NCBI GenBank assembly: GCA_001797335.1
Contig: MGPE01000008.1
Location: forward strand, 124,001-188,000
DNA length: 64,000 bases
Origin: Deltaproteobacteria bacterium GWA2_38_16
GTDB taxonomy: Bacteria > Bdellovibrionota > JACOXK01 > 2-02-FULL-40-11
Direction of reading: 5' to 3'
The notes under the pieces were generated by a model, which was not told where the DNA came from, ran no database searches, and saw nothing but the letters and a program-made list of their open reading frames with translations. The translations under genes were made by a program, and so were the position numbers. Below, one piece after another: positions 18,301 through 24,916 of this stretch. Numbering within the stretch: the first letter of the stretch is position 1; each line of letters starts with the position of its first letter.

Positions 18301-19580
18301 GGGAGGAGGGCTTCATATGCAGTTTTATGTTGAACACTGGATTGATCAATTATTTTTTGAAATGTTTCTTTAATATATTTTTTATATTCTGAGAGCTTAG
18401 CTTCGCTGACAGGTGTTGTTCCCTCTTCTCGGGTGATGTTTTCAAACAGATCTTGAAACAGAGAACCTGAAGTTTCTTCTAAGAAATGATTTAACGTTCT
18501 CCCAAAGGTATATTCAAGATAGCCAGGATCACGTAAAAAATCTGTGGGGGCCGGAGGAGTTTGAAGAAGTGCTTGGGCAGAATCATTTTTAAGATGTCGA
18601 ACCCGTTCAGTAGCAGAATTGAGTGATTGAGCCTCCTCTTGAGTAAGAGTAGTAGGAGTGAATCGAACATATTCATTTAAAGACACCATGGATTGAGTAG
18701 GATAAAATCGGGCATAGGGATCAAAAGGTTTTTCTAACACAAAGCGTGATGGATTGATTTGTTGAATATTTGTTTCAAGTAAAGCTTGGGCCTGTGGCGT
18801 TAAAATTCCTTCTTCATCAAAGTATTCTGGTTTTATAGGGATACGTTGCCGAATGGCATATCCAACTTGTGCAGAGCGGTCAAAAATAGTATTAATCAAA
18901 GTCTGTTTTTGATCATCAGAAAGACGAGCATAATTGGGGAGATCTCCTTCGCGTGAAGCACGTTCTAATTCTTGTTGAATGTCCTCTCGTTCTTTTTTGA
19001 TGAATGCGGCTGTTCTTTGATCATCATCTCCTCCTCCTACAGCGATGACTCGAGTTCGGCTATTTCCCGTTTCACTTCTTGCTAAGAAAGGGGAATTGAT
19101 AACGGTATGCAATGATTTTCCTAGGTCTAGTGTATAGTTTCCTAAATGCCTTAATTCTGCTTCACTTAAATTAGGGATCCCTTGGAGAGATTGTCCTGCT
19201 TCAAGCTGGGCTTGTTGCTCTGCGTTTAAAGGGAGCGTTTGAATATGGTTATAGACTGGTTGAGGAAGGGATGAAACCGTATCTAAAGTAAGTAGTGTAC
19301 TCAGAGTACTTTGAATATGGATTTTATCATCTGTGCTCAATTGATCTGGGGATTGGAGCAATGTAGAGAGCATTTGAATTCCCTGGGCACGAGATGAAAA
19401 GTCATCGCTCGCCAATTTATCAAAGGCTGCTTGAGCTGTGGGATTTTGGATTTCAAAAACATCCTGATTATTAGGGGATGGCTCGGGAGCTTCTAGATAG
19501 GAGTAATGAGAAGACGTCACCACAAAAATAAGCGTAAACGCACTTATGAAAATGGTTTTATTAAAATTTAATGAGAACAT
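12366..19580 (-). CDS. Exported 2404-aa protein with Ppx/GppA-like and RelA/SpoT synthetase-like domains
   Basis: A very large protein starting with a signal-peptide-like hydrophobic segment (residues about 8-24). Residues 30-1060 are helical and unrecognised. A glycine-rich hydrophobic stretch (about 1067-1108) could span a membrane, and a second lies near 1160-1180. Around residue 1382 there is VFDHHG, followed by TDNLGDGGW near 1430, resembling DHH-phosphoesterase motifs. A proline-rich linker leads to a Ppx/GppA domain (about 1796-2110) with DVGSSTAKIYVV, ATAGIRDAKN and EVGGGSTEV. Residues about 2140-2330 read as a (p)ppGpp-synthetase domain: RNKSSASAAAKLYRK, SDGIGGRLIV, GYTTAQ, GEFQIRG and AEVEH. 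Function unknown; export, toxin delivery or periplasmic nucleotide metabolism are possibilities. Confidence 0.75.
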   Translation of the reverse strand: MFSLNFNKTIFISAFTLIFVVTSSHYSYLEAPEPSPNNQDVFEIQNPTAQAAFDKLASDDFSSRAQGIQMLSTLLQSPDQLSTDDKIHIQSTLSTLLTLDTVSSLPQPVYNHIQTLPLNAEQQAQLEAGQSLQGIPNLSEAELRHLGNYTLDLGKSLHTVINSPFLARSETGNSRTRVIAVGGGDDDQRTAAFIKKEREDIQQELERASREGDLPNYARLSDDQKQTLINTIFDRSAQVGYAIRQRIPIKPEYFDEEGILTPQAQALLETNIQQINPSRFVLEKPFDPYARFYPTQSMVSLNEYVRFTPTTLTQEEAQSLNSATERVRHLKNDSAQALLQTPPAPTDFLRDPGYLEYTFGRTLNHFLEETSGSLFQDLFENITREEGTTPVSEAKLSEYKKYIKETFQKIIDQSSVQHKTAYEALLPNIDGAQNIEQLADLVDQAQTNVERVYRDMADPFEATHQSAMLAHEQQLSIISQILSDHGQSINAQNSIKALERLNASFIDKHDPRYQEILELGLKNLHPSVKQRALLEIPEAFSKEDQVKKLSHFLNSLEEKDYAAEIKELCSSNTPSFSHTASSQLSSLLDSDGAEGQFKSNNTDVARTMGKALKGFKNAYQHSDIKCARAEQTAQALEKNIDDTFVDVLIPHKRAVKVPDCVLPGGEETVGDTEAVCPSTFGTTPIDELNQNVHSLVKFEKAKGKSKDQIRSDYLKALRKKMVDGLTQSLLMASHYVSQDQLDSGIAALKSLQACDMSSQAAVDQLTAKKSQPPSQYTDFTSQKLDHFLRTLMNVNAQGHVQPSEIINQFRQYASRQSQIDPDDPSEPYNKQYYYSRTLSDKVRAHRQQNWAEDQAIRETISSGPYGFLLDMSLRGGSDRSDLETNFYGQLIGFHQQALDGKLKIQEVSPNPRFSFTEPTHSRGNLDFSVNFSDYNGLKNQLQTQFNRQFNSALHEMSRYCVQMACQALDGKYSPSGYDEFVRATKESSPLLKITGIPWLAQTSADVARSCFADESPEANRDRTAAVLLLMNNPNLRKAFLDEHPEYAEIDCDIQSDIKNLSYPFKAFRTVVGISDMVVGMGATIAATIATLPAGGIGGVIVGGAVGAAYTVDAWDKWNEASAALEEAQDVMYAHGTESSELKAPGAMDQLIRAHASVDDAARNFYISAGFTALDIGLGIGMVGRSINRTRQLARLTQELKTPHGQKLLALFAKNPKNQALIARAGSVEKAFMISRLGESPLEVLRAGRAQAGSWGAYFGQQLRENSAALATAIKNKFRPPKMSPQELAMRRAARGTAGEFVPLQEALPKATEAAEEASKRFERVTQSINRSRAQRNLPPLTVEEVQRVFAERYQRKLGRQGLVFMDTPADLGVSPSRSQGIVFDHHGPFFDPTRPERNTTMQVLDFIEECLSGPGTPAQKMADLKRIFRRVSTDNLGDGGWAVWISQHLDEVAANPALRDKIRLATFYEDFALFGGTRFEQQATQAMKEAKELQDAILNGYDTLLEKYGVSGGDRFHMLPPQKQQELMREAQALIDDVLKNSESRAQGARAFTGMQTQASKAVNAAHEAMVADIKTNLMRQGKTAEEAERIVTRLKGHVYVFDGGKISSSEFGTFSAWSAPAREHELPLQLNIRTLPDGRTSFILANPQGRAMSVSSLKPIGEKIRAAHLRNFTAKTRQTLSAQGLSGAELEAALQKAVAEETAAVSKEGGRDALQFSFRGVDVSPEEMAEILADELSPVRTPTRVPSTHVPTGPPLAAPKPPPVPETTGSVATLAPPRPPAPKRSPIALPAVLNKPVAIVDVGSSTAKIYVVKPDGTIFERHYNIGLGKSLGQSGEISEEAFQSLVTALKKIEKDLLDNGVPASHVRTLATAGIRDAKNKAAVLERLKEAGFPLEVIDGHQESELVYRAVMHNQAPGERGAIVIEVGGGSTEVIVGEGATRIQRDTTQTMSIGSGSIGIEDPFHPQHIASARTRARAIAQQHLNPSVIAAGRERPAVLASNTVYQTLRDVHFERTGEDLFKSGLNREVIQYYLSPEGLELLKQATRKAAFSNRVNALHNLPSKLLILDEIGAQMGIQNFKFGSSGGMKVGAVFNLVEGRVKVRMGAFADQLATQYRENLPAARQQIQNLFPEETFGTVSLRNKSSASAAAKLYRKAMGGKTITNLREAAANVSDGIGGRLIVREPTPARMNQVTDQIIQGIERGEIKVTKIENYRGPNGIPYLDDASIERIQRAMHQKGIEVEVVSGVEAVRPSGYTTAQMNIVFKSGVTGEFQIRGPIIHDLAEVEHIVYDLRQGKGLLPPYDVPQLREVENVFTSLPRRQQEEYMLYLREQYQNARRREMGDTLFDPPQLPESIRQHKVLELEEIKRRMPQPHSWLHKKYWPPRHYIHTHHTYEPSYAYAA

Positions 19581-19670
19581 CGATACTATCTATCCCCCAA
19601 CGTTCAACTCCTAAAAGTATACCGCACATTATTATTTAAATCTACTCCAGTTTTCCGTATACTAAATGCC

Positions 19671-20744
19671 ATGAAAAAGCCTCTTTATACTGTATCGGCA
19701 CCGGGCAGAATTTGTTTATTTGGAGAACACTCGGATTATTTGGGCTTGCCAGTCATTACGATGGCCATGAATTTAAGGCTTACTATTTCTGCGTTTCCCA
19801 GGAAAGACAAAAAGTTTAAAATTATCATGCCCGATATTCATGAAGAAGAAATATTTACCCCAAGTCAGGCCCTTCCCTACACAAAAGAACGAGATTATTT
19901 ACGAAGTGGGGTGAATGTTTTAAAACGTAAAGGATGTTCCTTTTCAAAAGGATATGACTTTTTTGTAAAAAGTAAAATTCCCATTAATTCTGGGGCGTCG
20001 AGTTCATCGGCATTGGTCGTAGCATGGGTGAAAATGCTTTTAGCCCTTCAACATCACGAAAATGAATTTAATCCCATTGAAATTGCCAAACTAGCCTATG
20101 AGGCAGAAGTCTTAGAATTTAAAGAAGCCGGAGGACGTATGGATCATTTTGCGATTTCAATTGGAGAATTGATTTATCATGAAAATCACAAAACCATTGA
20201 TATTCGGTTTTTAGACGAAGCCATTCAAGGCATTGTCTTGGGAGACTCTTTAGAAAAAAAAGAAACCATTGAAACATTGAAAAAAAATAGTCGAGAGGTG
20301 AAAGAAGGATTTCGGCAGATTAAAAAAGTGATTTCAAATTTTAATGTCGAAATAACTCCCGTTCAAGAAGTGTTAAAGAAAATATCTGAAACATCAGATC
20401 CTCTCCAAAAAGCGATGGCAACACTGAAAAATAGAGATATTACGCACCAGGCATTACAAGAATTAGTTTTAAAGCCATTTCAAAATCCTAAAAAAATAGG
20501 AAAGCTCATGAATGAGCATCACTTGATGCTTAAAAAATATTTAAAAATCTCAACTCCTAAAATTGAACGTATGATTAAAGCTTCCCTCAAAGCCGGAGCG
20601 TATGGGGCAAAAATTCATGGTTCTGGCCTGGGAGGTACGATGATTGCCTACGCCCCCGGTCGAGAAAAACAAGTGGCCAAAGCCATTGAGCGTGTCGGCG
20701 GTAAAGCCACTCTTGTCCACCAAGACCGTGGGGTGATTACATAA
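19671..20744 (+). CDS. GHMP-family sugar/mevalonate kinase
   Basis: A 357-aa ATP-dependent small-molecule kinase of the GHMP family. Motif 1 is APGRICLFGEHSDYLG near the N-terminus, resembling galactokinase and mevalonate kinase. Motif 2, the ATP-binding loop, is PINSGASSSSALV. Motif 3 near the C-terminus is KIHGSGLGGTMIAY. The HSDYLG variant is closest to galactokinase-like sugar kinases, but without other sugar genes nearby the substrate cannot be set. It faces the divergent 2404-aa protein gene across 90 bp, and its 3' end overlaps the convergent lysE gene by 8 nt. Confidence 0.82.
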   Translation: MKKPLYTVSAPGRICLFGEHSDYLGLPVITMAMNLRLTISAFPRKDKKFKIIMPDIHEEEIFTPSQALPYTKERDYLRSGVNVLKRKGCSFSKGYDFFVKSKIPINSGASSSSALVVAWVKMLLALQHHENEFNPIEIAKLAYEAEVLEFKEAGGRMDHFAISIGELIYHENHKTIDIRFLDEAIQGIVLGDSLEKKETIETLKKNSREVKEGFRQIKKVISNFNVEITPVQEVLKKISETSDPLQKAMATLKNRDITHQALQELVLKPFQNPKKIGKLMNEHHLMLKKYLKISTPKIERMIKASLKAGAYGAKIHGSGLGGTMIAYAPGREKQVAKAIERVGGKATLVHQDRGVIT

Positions 20745-21354
20745 GCCCCAGGGTTTTAAATCCTTCGTAAAAAAATTTAAGACTAAATCCAATAAGAATA
20801 ATACCAATGAAGCGAACGCAGATAATCAGTGCTTTTCCTTGAAGAATTTTTTTTGATTTTTTAGCCAGTAATGCTTTTGTGAGTTTAATACCCAAAAACG
20901 TAATATAAAATCCAGGTATAAAGAGAAGACCTGAAAAGAAATTTACTTTAATTCCTTGTAACATGGTGGGTGCGCCGACTGTAAACCAGAAAAAATATGA
21001 AATAGGATTCAAGATGCTTGTGAGGATGCCTTTTTTGAGAGAACGAGGGGCGATGGTGAAGGTGTCATTTACTTCAATTTTTTTGATTTGAAATTGATCC
21101 CATCCTAAATAGATTAAAAATAATCCTCCAGAAAACCACACCAGGGGATAAAAGGAAGATTTTATTAAGAGGGAGGATATGGTGAGTGCTATGACAATGA
21201 TGGGGCCATCGGCAATAAGGGGTGCCAAAGCCACTTTTACCCCCTCTTTAAAATTGTGTTTTAACGTTTGGCCAATAATGAGCATGGAGAGTGGCCCGGG
21301 GGTGAATCCCGCCAGTCCCAAGGTAAGTCCCATGATGAAGTAAGAAAAGTCCAT
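20737..21354 (-). CDS. LysE/RhtB family amino-acid exporter
   Basis: A 205-aa inner-membrane protein with about six hydrophobic helices. The N-terminal GFTPGPLSMLIIGQ segment and the following basic loop with LIADGP are the LysE-superfamily signature. These carriers export amino acids or related metabolites. The C-terminal 8 nt overlap the convergent kinase gene. The individual substrate is not predictable from the sequence. Confidence 0.85.
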   Translation of the reverse strand: MDFSYFIMGLTLGLAGFTPGPLSMLIIGQTLKHNFKEGVKVALAPLIADGPIIVIALTISSLLIKSSFYPLVWFSGGLFLIYLGWDQFQIKKIEVNDTFTIAPRSLKKGILTSILNPISYFFWFTVGAPTMLQGIKVNFFSGLLFIPGFYITFLGIKLTKALLAKKSKKILQGKALIICVRFIGIILIGFSLKFFYEGFKTLGLM

Positions 21355-21400
21355 GTGCGGGCTTCTACCACCAATTAAATAAATATAAAAGTCTCATTTT

Positions 21401-22006
21401 CTATGGCAAAAGCTTTTTAAGTTTTCTTGAAACAAGTGTGCGCAATTTAAGAGAAGGGATTTTTTTGACAATTTTCCATGCTTCTTTTGTTTTAAAATTT
21501 TGGGGGATTTCAATTTCTGGGAGTGTTTTAAATAAAAAAGAATGAGTTGGGGAAAGATAAAAAATATCAATGAGCGCTTTTTCGGGAGTGGCCATTTTCA
21601 CTCCATGCTTTCCAAAAGATTCAAAACCAAAAAGTAAATTTGGTGTCATATGGTGGATTGAAAAAGTTCCTAAAGAAGTGGCGTAGGTACGTGTTCGAGC
21701 GATAGAAACAGAGTAGATAATGGCTGGAATTTGTGAAATCATTCCATGATAATAAAGGGCTGTTTGTAATGAAATATAGCTTGGAAAAGGAGCTGTAAGA
21801 TATTCTGGGATAAGAAGGGGATCTATCTTTTCTGATACTGCCCAACGACCTCGGGCCAATTTTATAAATTGTCCCCCTTCACAAAGGCGTTTTAAAATTT
21901 TACTGGCATGCATAATGGAAATTTGTAAGCATGCGGCTGCATCCGTAGTGCATATAACGGGTTGTTGAAGAGATAAAAGATCGCGATATGCATTTAAGAG
22001 CTTCAT
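21401..22006 (-). CDS. abiEi: AbiEi-type antitoxin / transcriptional regulator
   Basis: A 201-aa protein with an N-terminal winged-helix domain (about residues 1-60; TTDAAACLQIS, ILKRL, LARGRWAV) and a C-terminal AbiEi-like domain (LTAPFPSYISLQTALYYHG, TPEKALIDIFYL). In type IV AbiE systems this protein opposes the nucleotidyltransferase toxin and represses the operon by binding inverted repeats in the promoter. Here it is the second gene, overlapping the toxin gene by 4 nt; many AbiE operons have the reverse order. A perfect palindrome in front of the pair is the obvious operator. Chromosomal phage-defence or plasmid-maintenance function is inferred from the family. Confidence 0.82.
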   Translation of the reverse strand: MKLLNAYRDLLSLQQPVICTTDAAACLQISIMHASKILKRLCEGGQFIKLARGRWAVSEKIDPLLIPEYLTAPFPSYISLQTALYYHGMISQIPAIIYSVSIARTRTYATSLGTFSIHHMTPNLLFGFESFGKHGVKMATPEKALIDIFYLSPTHSFLFKTLPEIEIPQNFKTKEAWKIVKKIPSLKLRTLVSRKLKKLLP

Positions 22007-22755
22007 TTTTTCAGAGTTTGTAAAGTTGTGATAACTTGAGTTTGTATTTCATTCCACCGTTTGGGGATAGAGTAATACTCTTGGTATTCTGTCATGAGAT
22101 AAGCGACAACCTGGCTTTTAAATTCTGGAAATCCAACACCTTTTATCTGCTCTATTGCAAAATCTATTTTTATGGAGGCAGGCAATGATTTAATTTTTAT
22201 GTTTAAATCCAAGAGCCATTTAAGATCAAAAATATCACGTGCCTGGGTTTCTGTTCTAGAAATAAGAGCATAAATTTTTTGGTAAAAAGCGGTTTCTGCT
22301 GAGTAGTGATTGGTGAGGATGGGATAAAGTTGATATGTTTGGATGATGTCTACATCAACGGATTCAAATATAGTCTTTTCAGTCATGGTTCTACGTGAAA
22401 ATTCAATTTTGGTTGGTAGTGGAAGAGAAGCATTGGGTGTTTGAAGATTTAATTTCCATCGTTGTGTGGTATCGGTTTGTTTTGATTCATTTATTTTAAT
22501 GATTTCTATTCCTTTGCTATAGAGGGTTTGTTTAAAGGGCTGTGAATTTAACAGTTTTGTAATTTTTGGACGAAGGGTATCCTTGGCAATAATTTTTACA
22601 TCAAAATCAATGTCTTCAGAATACCGAATACTTTTAAAGAAAAACCGAAGATTGGCTCCTCCCTTAAGAGCGTAAAGATTTTTTTCTAGTTTCCCTTCTA
22701 AATGACGAAGAAAAAGCAAATGAAAAATTTCTACATATTGTTGCGGAGCATACAT
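22003..22755 (-). CDS. abiEii: AbiEii-type nucleotidyltransferase toxin
   Basis: A 250-aa nucleotidyltransferase of the AbiEii/AbiGii family, the toxin of a type IV toxin-antitoxin pair. The active-site block is LKGGANLRFFF followed by RYSEDIDFDV, giving the two metal-binding Asp residues. A later KIYALISRTETQARDIFDLKWL stretch matches the family's C-terminal helices. The gene comes first and the antitoxin follows with a 4-nt overlap. No Shine-Dalgarno precedes ATG 22755, and the predicted promoter lies so close that the transcript may be leaderless, keeping toxin translation low. Confidence 0.83.
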   Translation of the reverse strand: MYAPQQYVEIFHLLFLRHLEGKLEKNLYALKGGANLRFFFKSIRYSEDIDFDVKIIAKDTLRPKITKLLNSQPFKQTLYSKGIEIIKINESKQTDTTQRWKLNLQTPNASLPLPTKIEFSRRTMTEKTIFESVDVDIIQTYQLYPILTNHYSAETAFYQKIYALISRTETQARDIFDLKWLLDLNIKIKSLPASIKIDFAIEQIKGVGFPEFKSQVVAYLMTEYQEYYSIPKRWNEIQTQVITTLQTLKK

Positions 22756-22763
22756 CTTAATTT

Positions 22764-22800
22764 ATGATACTAGTAGTTGACATTAGTGTCAACTACTAGT
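22764..22800 (-). promoter_or_regulatory. AbiE promoter with perfect 14-bp inverted repeat operator
   Basis: Positions 22769-22782 and 22787-22800 are exact reverse complements (ACTAGTAGTTGACA) separated by TTAG. Each arm contains TTGACA. Read on the minus strand, TTGACA at 22792-22787 is followed after 17 bp by TATCAT at 22769-22764, a plausible -35/-10 pair for abiE. AbiEi proteins are known to bind inverted repeats at their own promoter, so this is the likely autoregulatory site. The start of transcription would fall about two bases before the ATG. Confidence 0.75.
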
Positions 22801-22965
22801 ATTGAAAATTGGATGCTTCTTTCCCATACACTAACCGCATTGTATGACAATAAGCGGCATGTGTGTAAATATTCTACATGTTTTTGAATCTAAGCCCTGG
22901 ATAACAGTGAAGAAAAAGATGGTATGCGCTTTGCATAGTTTGTGATAGGCACATGAGAGGAAAAG

Positions 22966-23781
22966 ATGTTTAAGATTAAATTTTCGACCCTTATTTTAGT
23001 GAGTTTATTATTTTTCCTATGGGGATGTCGGTTGACCATTGGAAATTATGGAAAAGAAAAAGTGGCTCATGGATTTAAATCCACCGTTCGCTTAGATTTG
23101 GAACCCTCAGACTATAAGGGTTTGGATAAGATTTTGGTTCTCCTATATCCCCTGACTTTGTGGGACAATATCCAGGTGTCCATAGTTCCCTCAACTCAAT
23201 TTTCTTTTTCAGCAGATATTTATTCGGATTCTGATGTGACCATTCAATCTCTCTTATATCAAGCCAAACATCATTTTATTCTTCAACATCAAAAATTGGT
23301 GATTCCTTTAAATCAAGGCATAGAGGGCGGATGTTTTATGCAGTACCATAACTCTGTTGTAGAAGAAGTCCAAGGGACTTGTATTAAAAATTTGACTCTC
23401 GAATTGCCCGCTACTTCCACTTTTACCGTGGTTTTAAAAAAATCATTTCAAGACCAACAGCATTTTCATATTCAAGAGGGCAAGGTAATTCAAAAAGCCT
23501 GTGTGGGAGAGGATATAGAAGAACTGCTTTCAGAACTTAAAAAAGAAAAATTATGCTTTTATCAACTGGAGATGTTGAAATTTTATATTAATACTCGTGA
23601 GGGGAAAATTTTTTATGTAAAAGATGTGGCACAGCTCTTAGACACAATACAGCATGTATCTCTTGATGTATCAAAAATGGTTTCTGGAAAAATGATCGAT
23701 CCTGAAAATTATCAAGAACTTAAAAAACACTTCCTGTATCCTACAGATTGGGAAAATAGCGTTCCTTATCTTAGTCGATAG
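22966..23781 (+). CDS. Hypothetical lipoprotein
   Basis: A 271-aa predicted lipoprotein with a hydrophobic leader ending in the lipobox LWGC (Cys near residue 21). The remainder is rich in beta-strand-like alternation, with several Cys residues (GGCFMQY, QGTCIKN, QKACVGED, KLCFYQ) that could form disulfides in the periplasm. No known domain was recognised. A good Shine-Dalgarno (GAGGAAAAG) precedes the ATG. It lies 52 bp upstream of hemE on the same strand and may be co-transcribed with the heme genes, but a functional link is not shown. Confidence 0.7.
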   Translation: MFKIKFSTLILVSLLFFLWGCRLTIGNYGKEKVAHGFKSTVRLDLEPSDYKGLDKILVLLYPLTLWDNIQVSIVPSTQFSFSADIYSDSDVTIQSLLYQAKHHFILQHQKLVIPLNQGIEGGCFMQYHNSVVEEVQGTCIKNLTLELPATSTFTVVLKKSFQDQQHFHIQEGKVIQKACVGEDIEELLSELKKEKLCFYQLEMLKFYINTREGKIFYVKDVAQLLDTIQHVSLDVSKMVSGKMIDPENYQELKKHFLYPTDWENSVPYLSR

Positions 23782-23833
23782 AAGAATTTATCGATTGAGG
23801 TTTGAAGGCATTTGTGATTAAAAAAGGGGCGCT

Positions 23834-24865
23834 ATGTCTTCTAAACTCTTATTAAATGTGGCCCAGGGAAAAATGTGTGAGCAAACGCCTATTTGGCTCA
23901 TGCGTCAGGCTGGGCGATATCTTAAAGAATATCAAGAGCTTAAAGAAAAATATACCTTTTTAGAATTGTGTAAAACACCCTCATTGGCAGCTCAAATTTC
24001 CCTTCAGCCCTATCATCGGTTTCAGATGGATGGCGTTATTCTTTTTTCAGATATTATGATTCCTGTAGAAGCGATGGGAATGGAGCTCGATTTTAATCCT
24101 GGCCCAGTGCTTCAACATCCTATTAAAAATGTAGAAGATATTCAAAAATTAAAGAATATTGATCCTCGTGAAGATACGCCTTTTGTATTAGAAACGCTTA
24201 AAATATTAAAACAAGAACTCTCCACTACTTCGGCTACACTGATTGGTTTTTGTGGTGCTCCCTTTACGACGGCGAGTTACATGGTTTCAGACTTTAAACA
24301 GATGATAAAGTGTGAGCCCAAGACCCTGCATTTACTTTTGGATACATTAACTGAAACTCTGATCGCCTATTTAAGAGCACAAATTGACGCGGGAGCAGAG
24401 GTAGTTCAAATTTTTGATACGAATGCTGCTTTACTCACCTCAGAAGAATATATGGAATTTGCGTATCCCTATGAGAAACGAATGCTTGAGGATTTAAAAG
24501 AGGATGCTCCCATTATTTTATTCGTTAAAGGAAGCCAGAGATTTTTAGAGAGAATAAAACTTTTGGAATCTTCCATTGTGAGCATTGACCATGGAATGAG
24601 TTTAAGAAATGCGAGAGAAATTTTAGGAGAAGGAGTGGTGTTACAAGGAAATTTATCTCCAGAAATTTTACAATCTGGGACAAAAGAAGATATTCGCCAA
24701 CACACAGAAAGTATTTTACAAGACATGCAGGGACAAAAACATATTTTTAATTTAGGCCATGGGGTGTTAAAAGATACTCCGGCGGACAATGTAAAGTATT
24801 TGGTAGATATCGTGAGAGAGGGCGGGTGGCATCGAAGGAGAGGCTCCATTGCCCGGAGCTCTTGA
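23834..24865 (+). CDS. hemE: Uroporphyrinogen decarboxylase
   Basis: HemE (343 aa) removes four carboxyl groups from uroporphyrinogen III to give coproporphyrinogen III in cytoplasmic heme synthesis. The N-terminal signature PIWLMRQAGRYLKEY with the substrate-binding Arg residues is complete, as are FSDIMIP, GFCGAPFT and the late FNLGHGV. Start at ATG 23834 is backed by AAGGGG. It leads a hemE-hemN-hemH-hemG operon. The last dozen residues (HRRRGSIARSS) are encoded by a palindromic repeat that covers the hemE/hemN junction and are unlike normal HemE ends. Confidence 0.95.
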   Translation: MSSKLLLNVAQGKMCEQTPIWLMRQAGRYLKEYQELKEKYTFLELCKTPSLAAQISLQPYHRFQMDGVILFSDIMIPVEAMGMELDFNPGPVLQHPIKNVEDIQKLKNIDPREDTPFVLETLKILKQELSTTSATLIGFCGAPFTTASYMVSDFKQMIKCEPKTLHLLLDTLTETLIAYLRAQIDAGAEVVQIFDTNAALLTSEEYMEFAYPYEKRMLEDLKEDAPIILFVKGSQRFLERIKLLESSIVSIDHGMSLRNAREILGEGVVLQGNLSPEILQSGTKEDIRQHTESILQDMQGQKHIFNLGHGVLKDTPADNVKYLVDIVREGGWHRRRGSIARSS

Positions 24866-24894
24866 GCGAGGACAATGGAGAGAGGTCCTTCGAT
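24831..24894. repeat. Imperfect inverted repeat across the hemE/hemN junction
   Basis: The arm 24831-24851 begins ATCGAAGGA and ends CTCCATTG; the opposite arm 24873-24894 is its near reverse complement (CAATGGAG ... TCCTTCGAT). The unit resembles the short palindromic elements found elsewhere in this window (ends related to GATCCTTCG/CGAAGGATC). It encodes the end of HemE and spans one possible ATG for hemN. Confidence 0.7.
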
Positions 24895-24916
24895 GACAGG
24901 ACCCGGAAATTATGTT

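Noticed and set aside
24875..24916. Upstream ATG for HemN
   Set aside because: It is inside a palindromic repeat and would add residues not seen in the family; ATG 24917 fits.
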